Shown in pieces: positions 8,124-10,668 of a stretch of 10,668 nucleotides of DNA. The translations under genes were made by a program, and so were the position numbers. Below the pieces are notes generated by a model. The model saw only the letters and a program-made list of their open reading frames with translations. It was not told where the DNA came from and ran no database searches. This DNA comes from Bacteroidia bacterium (GTDB lineage: Bacteria > Bacteroidota > Bacteroidia > Bacteroidales > Azobacteroidaceae). The stretch lies in assembly GCA_026000155.1 (NCBI GenBank), contig BNYG01000053.1, positions 1 to 10,668 on the forward strand, given 5' to 3'. Each line of letters begins with the position of its first letter. Positions within the stretch are counted from its first letter, which is position 1.

Positions 8124-8146
8124 TTCCTAACTCCTAATTCCTAACT
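8115..8146. repeat. Right inverted repeat, YTCCTAA heptamers
   Basis: Four tandem heptamers at 8117-8144 (CTCCTAA and TTCCTAA alternating, so the full period is 14 bp). Bases 8115-8139 are the exact reverse complement of the left repeat. Because 7 is not a multiple of 3, TAA recurs in all three plus-strand frames (8121, 8128, 8135, 8142) and TAG in all three minus-strand frames. It supplies the TAA of the four-helix-bundle gene and the TAG of the membrane-fusion-protein gene (8134-8136). Confidence 0.9.
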
Positions 8147-9250
8147 ATTACAGGATTAACCCAATTATCTAATTTGTCAAACAGCAATTGCCACAAACTT
8201 CTGTCCGTCAAGTAAAAACGTCCGGTAAGCGTCATTCCTTTTTTTAAGTCTCCCTTGTAACCGTTTTTCAGTTGCAGATAGTGAGTGTCGAGCGAGCAGC
8301 GTACACGAAAAACCGGTTGATCATTCACCAGGATGATGTCTTTCGATATTTCTTGTATATTGCCATGAGCCAAACCCCACTGGTTGTAGTTGAAAGCATC
8401 CAATTGAAAGGCAACCGGCTGTTTTTCTTTTATATAGCCAATATCCACAGGCGAAACGTAACATTCGACCAGCAAATTGCTGTCGTTGGAAATATAGCCT
8501 ATGGTTTGTCCGGGAGCAATAAAATTGCCTTGCTGTATGCCGGAAAACTGAATCACGGCACCCGAAGCAGGTGCTTTGAGTACATATTTCGTTTTTTCCT
8601 CTTCCAGCTGCTTGATGGATGATGCCAACTCGCGGTTTTCTATTTCGTAGTTTGTTTTTTCGGCTTCCCAACGGTTGCGAAACTGCTCTTGAATGTTTGC
8701 CATTTGGCTCACAGCCGCATCGTAAGTGTTTTTTTGTTGCAGGTATTCTGTGAGGGAAATTACCTTTTTGTCGAATAATGTTTTAGCTGTTTGATATTCG
8801 TTATGTAAATAATTGATGGAAGTTTGTTGTTCGTTTATCGACGAACGGAAATAACTGTTTTCGGTGATATATTTTGAAGTTTCAAGATGATGAATTTGGC
8901 GCATAAGCAGTTTATCAATATCGGAAATAAACAGGCTGTCTTCCCTGATTTTTTCTTCCTTTCGATGAATTTGTTCCTGAATGCTTTGCGTGTTGAGTAC
9001 AAGCAGCGTATCGCCGCGCATAACTTCCGTATTTTCCGAAAACAGACGCTTGAAGTTGATTGTTTTCGTTAGGTGTGCGGATAATGCCGCGGGCTTGGGT
9101 GCTGACTTGTACGTAAATGAAAGGCAAAGTGACAATAGCAGCTGCTACAGTAAATACAACAACAAGATATATTACTTTGCGGCGTACACTACGTTTAACG
9201 AACAACGTTTCGGTGGTGTCGTTGATTATTTCGGGAGGAAAGATTGGCAT
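8134..9250 (-). pseudogene. HlyD-family membrane-fusion protein of the exporter, frame-disrupted
   Basis: The periplasmic adaptor that would link the C39 ABC exporter to an outer-membrane channel. The true start is the ATG at 9248-9250. Residues 1-73 hold a cytoplasmic N-terminus, one membrane helix (VIYLVVVFTVAAAIVTLPFI) and the first lipoyl strand (ARGIIRTPNENNQLQASVFGK). Homology then continues in another frame from about 9043: FSENTEVMRGDTLLVLNTQS, a long coiled coil, a second lipoyl half (KAPASGAVIQFSGIQQGNFI) and a beta-barrel to the C-terminal WQLLFDKLDNWVNP. The junction is at about 9031-9049. The spacing suggests loss of about 8-9 codons plus a shift, not a one-base slip. The 3' end was also rewritten: the last residues VRN and the TAG come from the heptamer repeat. 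An alternative 333-residue product from an ATG at 9135 would lack the membrane anchor, so adaptor function is probably lost unless the break is an assembly error. Confidence 0.8.
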
Positions 9251-9254
9251 AGTT

Positions 9255-9607
9255 TCAAGAATGCCATTTTTTATAGGCTAAATAGACAAGAAAAGTTGCA
9301 CATCCACTTAAAATTGTAGCTATAATATCATACCAGTCAAAAGTCAATCCAATAAATTCATAAATAATAAGACCCACAACGCCATATAAAATCCCTTTTT
9401 TGAATGAGTCTCGTCCCTTGTGCAATCCCCAAAAAAATAACGTACCGGCAGGAAGAGCTAACCAATTAGTCATCGTATCTGCAACATGAAAATCGTTTAT
9501 GTGATTTGTATAAATATAAGGACGGTAGGTTTTTGACAATACAGCACAAATGAATGCGATAAGTAATCCTGATAGAATTGCGATTATATGTTTTTTGTAT
9601 ATCCCAT
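9255..9607 (-). pseudogene. Small multi-spanning membrane protein, copy 1, with frame break at its start
   Basis: The open frame encodes about 115 residues with four likely membrane helices: IIAILSGLLIAFICAVL, WLALPAGTLFFWGL, ILYGVVGLIIYEFIGLTF and DIIATILSGCATFLVYLAY. FDWYDIIATILSG resembles the last helix of VanZ-like proteins, but I do not recognise the family with confidence. The frame is closed upstream by TAA at 9609-9611 and has no ATG. The only ATG in a good position (9605-9607, preceded by a TATATTTG -7 element) is one base out of frame (ATGGG then ATA TAC AAA). A one-base loss in the GGG run would explain this. Translation could otherwise begin at TTG 9539 without the first helix. 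The gene ends 4 bp before the fusion-protein ATG, so it may have been co-transcribed with the exporter. Its 3' region is duplicated at the window end. Confidence 0.6.
9289..9415. repeat. 127-bp direct repeat, copy 1
   Basis: Identical over all 127 bases to 10542-10668, in the same orientation (offset 1253). It covers the middle and 3' part of the small membrane-protein gene. The match ends sharply at the 9289 side. The other end is unknown because the second copy runs out of the window. Confidence 0.95.
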
Positions 9608-9627
9608 TTTATCAATAAATACAGGAG

Positions 9628-9635
9628 CAAATATA
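9628..9635 (-). promoter_or_regulatory. Candidate -7 element for membrane protein and exporter genes
   Basis: Minus strand TATATTTG, an exact TAnnTTTG match, 20 bp before the ATG at 9605-9607. No -33 TTTG at the usual 19-21 bp spacing (a CAAA on the plus strand at 9650-9653 is too close). It supports 9607 as the original gene start. Confidence 0.45.
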
Positions 9636-9669
9636 TGAGAATTATGTTTCAAAAAAAATACTTTAATGA

Positions 9670-9765
9670 AATTTTTATCAAGAAAACAAAGAAGTTTTTG
9701 AAAAACTGCTGCAAGCCAAAGACGAACAAATAGCGCTGTTGAAAAGTATGTTGGGTAATAAGTGA
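9670..9765 (+). pseudogene. C-terminal remnant A of an XRE-type transcriptional regulator
   Basis: About 31 codons open from just after a TGA (9667-9669) to TGA at 9763-9765. They encode NFYQENKEVFEKLLQAK, then DEQIALLKSMLGNK. Tails of this sort (a short coiled coil with KDEQI and ending LGNK) are common at the C-terminus of helix-turn-helix XRE regulators in Bacteroidetes. The DNA-binding domain is absent: the upstream sequence is the membrane-protein promoter. It ends 6 bp from the convergent toxin stop codon. It is 83/93 identical to remnant B. Confidence 0.6.
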
Positions 9766-9771
9766 GAATTT

Positions 9772-10083
9772 TCAAACGACTGTTAAATAATTGGAGATGA
9801 TTTTATTGATAAATATATTTCCTTGATAATCAATATCGTAAATAATATACCAAATTGTTTGTTTATTTCGCCGATAGCTATGTACTTTTGTTCCATATTG
9901 CTGATGAATAGAATAAGTTGTATCAACATGATAGGGTTTACTTTCTAAACTATCACATACTTGCCTTAATGTATTTCGATATTCCCAGACATGGTCAAAC
10001 GTTAAGGTGTGTTTCTTCCACGATAATAAACCGATAAAGATATTTTCTATATCCTCATCGGCTTGGTTACTATAATATACCAT
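9772..10083 (-). CDS. RelE/ParE superfamily toxin
   Basis: A 103-residue protein, type II toxin-antitoxin. The N-terminal MVYYSNQADEDIENIF helix region, a mid-helix pair (FDHVWEYRNTLRQVCDSL), then the beta-sheet with YGTKVHSYRRNKQTIWYIIYDID form the RelE/ParE fold; the Arg/Lys/His-rich SYRRNKQT strand is where the active or target-binding residues sit. The start is the ATG at 10081-10083, which lies inside the 3' end of the antitoxin gene (14-bp overlap), a common coupling in such pairs. A longer frame back to 10191 exists but only overlaps the antitoxin. Whether it is an mRNA interferase (RelE-like) or a gyrase poison (ParE-like) cannot be told from this sequence. Confidence 0.85.
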   Translation of the reverse strand: MVYYSNQADEDIENIFIGLLSWKKHTLTFDHVWEYRNTLRQVCDSLESKPYHVDTTYSIHQQYGTKVHSYRRNKQTIWYIIYDIDYQGNIFINKIISNYLTVV

Positions 10084-10240
10084 GTTCTTTGCATAATGTT
10101 TTAATCTTAGCATCCATATTGTTCCAAAACTCATGAGAAGGAGTATATCCTTCCGGAATTTGTCTGGAAGAAGTAACATTAACAGGTGCAAACAGAGGAA
10201 TCACAGTCGTAACCGTATTTGTTTTTGGAATAACGTTCAT
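10070..10240 (-). CDS. Cognate antitoxin of the RelE/ParE toxin
   Basis: A 56-residue protein starting at the ATG 10238-10240: MNVIPKTNTVTTVIPLF, then SSRQIPEGYTPSHEFWNNMD and the C-terminal KIKTLCKEHGIL. The PEGY.....EF motif and CKEHGIL ending recur in small antitoxins next to RelE-type toxins in Bacteroidetes, as I recall them. It lies directly upstream of and overlaps the toxin by 14 bp, the usual antitoxin-first order. It has no obvious DNA-binding domain, so autoregulation, if any, may rely on the complex. A near-consensus promoter lies just upstream; a longer start at 10300 would run through that promoter and is unlikely. Confidence 0.75.
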   Translation of the reverse strand: MNVIPKTNTVTTVIPLFAPVNVTSSRQIPEGYTPSHEFWNNMDAKIKTLCKEHGIL

Positions 10241-10265
10241 GATTTTTGTGTTTATGATTATGTTG

Positions 10266-10297
10266 CAAATGTACATGAAAGATTTGACTTTACCAAA
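10266..10297 (-). promoter_or_regulatory. Promoter of the toxin-antitoxin operon
   Basis: On the minus strand a -33 TTTG (10294-10297), 20 bp of spacer, and a -7 TACATTTG (10266-10273) match the Bacteroidetes consensus TTTG-N(19-21)-TAnnTTTG. The -7 ends 25 bp before the antitoxin ATG. An 8-bp palindrome ATGTACAT (10269-10276) overlaps the -7 box and could be an operator half-site for autorepression, which is speculative. Confidence 0.7.
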
Positions 10298-10443
10298 CAA
10301 ATAATTTTCATTTTACGAAATGTGACCAAGTATCTACATATCTCGCAAATTTCTATCAAGAAAACAAGGCCATTTATGAAAAACTGTTGCAAGCCAAAGA
10401 CGAACAAATAGCGCTGTTGAAAAGTATGCTGGGTAATAAATAA
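10288..10443 (+). pseudogene. C-terminal remnant B of an XRE-type transcriptional regulator
   Basis: The frame is open from after a TGA (10285-10287) to TAA at 10441-10443, ending FYQENKAIYEKLLQAK, DEQIALLKSMLGNK. Only the last 31 codons look like regulator sequence. The part before overlaps the toxin-antitoxin promoter and has no helix-turn-helix domain or start. It is 89% identical to remnant A (10 differences in 93 bases, six of them silent, stop codon kept). Its end lies 40 bp from the convergent stop of the membrane-protein copy 2. Confidence 0.6.
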
Positions 10444-10483
10444 AAATGACTATCCGCAATCACACTAACTTGCACATGAGCGT

Positions 10484-10668
10484 TTATATCTTCATTCTTA
10501 TACGTTTTTTACTTTGAAAATATTTGTAAGTCAAGTAAATGAGAAAAGTTGCACATCCACTTAAAATTGTAGCTATAATATCATACCAGTCAAAAGTCAA
10601 TCCAATAAATTCATAAATAATAAGACCCACAACGCCATATAAAATCCCTTTTTTGAATGAGTCTCGTC
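10484..10668 (-). CDS. Small multi-spanning membrane protein, copy 2 (5' end outside window)
   Basis: The last 60 codons of a gene that enters from the right edge. It starts in frame at RDSFKKGILYG and ends with ATFLIYLTYKYFQSKKRIRMKI and TAA at 10484-10486. Up to GCATFL it is identical to copy 1. After that the two proteins remain similar (VYLAYKKWHS versus IYLTYKYFQS) while the DNA falls to about half identity. This copy has a longer, basic C-terminal tail. It may be the intact gene, but its start cannot be seen. Function unknown; possibly VanZ-like. Confidence 0.7.
   Translation of the reverse strand, partial: RDSFKKGILYGVVGLIIYEFIGLTFDWYDIIATILSGCATFLIYLTYKYFQSKKRIRMKI
10542..10668. repeat. 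127-bp direct repeat, copy 2
   Basis: Identical to 9289-9415, same orientation, and still matching at the last base of the window, so the full length is unknown. It could allow recombination that deletes or duplicates the toxin-antitoxin segment between the copies. Confidence 0.95.

Larger units (their letters stand above)
7693..8139. mobile_element. Putative mobile element: four-helix-bundle gene between heptamer inverted repeats
   Basis: A 447-bp unit bounded by perfect 25-bp inverted repeats (7693-7717 and 8115-8139), with a single gene on the plus strand and its own promoter-like sequence. It lies between the two halves of a minus-strand exporter operon and runs opposite to it. This position, the terminal repeats and the reuse of repeat bases as stop codons suggest an insertion. 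The layout resembles the 23S rRNA intervening sequences of Leptospira and others, which also encode this protein between complementary ends, but here there is no rRNA. No clear target-site duplication was found. Mobility is inferred. Confidence 0.6.

Noticed and set aside
7693..8146. CRISPR array or telomere-like repeat
   Set aside because: The heptamers are tandem without spacers and occur as an inverted pair around a gene.
9031..9049. Programmed ribosomal frameshift in the fusion-protein gene
   Set aside because: There is no convincing slippery site with a following structure, and codons appear to be missing, which a frameshift alone would not explain.
8134..9135. A complete 333-residue fusion protein starting at the ATG at 9135
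   Set aside because: Its first 30 residues have no family resemblance and no membrane anchor, whereas the frame starting at 9250 has both. It is the second half of a broken gene.
9584..9775. A 63-codon minus-strand reading frame with hydrophobic residues
   Set aside because: It is largely the antisense of regulator remnant A, and its last codons are the out-of-frame start of the membrane-protein gene.
10133..10411. A 92-codon plus-strand reading frame
   Set aside because: It runs antisense to the antitoxin gene and its promoter, then through remnant B in the wrong frame. No family features.

Overview
The window looks like a chromosomal segment of a Bacteroidetes bacterium, most likely order Bacteroidales. 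The evidence is the protein families (GltX, LpxL/HtrB-type acyltransferase, Stealth protein, C39-peptidase ABC exporter), the lack of clear Shine-Dalgarno sites, and several TAnnTTTG promoter elements typical of that phylum. This placement comes from family recognition, not from a database search. No rRNA, tRNA or CRISPR array was seen.

Positions 1-5430 are a surface-polysaccharide and lipid region. Two plus-strand glycosyltransferase genes (the first cut by the window edge) are joined by an ATGA overlap. They converge, with overlapping 3' ends, on a tight minus-strand operon read gltX > LpxL-type acyltransferase > Stealth phosphotransferase > GT2 glycosyltransferase. The operon genes overlap or lie within a few bases. 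The GltX gene carries an in-frame 74-bp palindromic insertion that adds about 25 residues.

Positions 5549-9250 hold a bacteriocin-type exporter on the minus strand: a membrane-fusion (HlyD-like) gene followed by a complete C39-peptidase ABC transporter. It has been disturbed twice. The fusion-protein gene has a frame break with apparent loss of several codons near its 5' end. A 447-bp element has also entered between the two genes on the opposite strand. That element holds a four-helix-bundle (23S rRNA intervening-sequence-type) protein gene between perfect 25-bp inverted repeats made of RTTAGGA heptamers. The repeats supply the stop codons of the element's own gene and of the fusion-protein gene, and sit 2 bp from the ABC transporter start codon.

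Positions 9255-10668 are a small repeat-rich accessory patch: a small membrane-protein gene with a broken start, a RelE/ParE toxin-antitoxin pair with a near-consensus promoter, two 89%-identical C-terminal remnants of an XRE-type regulator that bracket the toxin-antitoxin pair, and the 3' part of a second membrane-protein copy. The two membrane-protein copies share 127 identical bases and then abruptly diverge.

The strongest candidate for a little-described system is the heptamer-flanked four-helix-bundle element. The in-frame palindrome in gltX and the nested repeats around the toxin-antitoxin pair come next.
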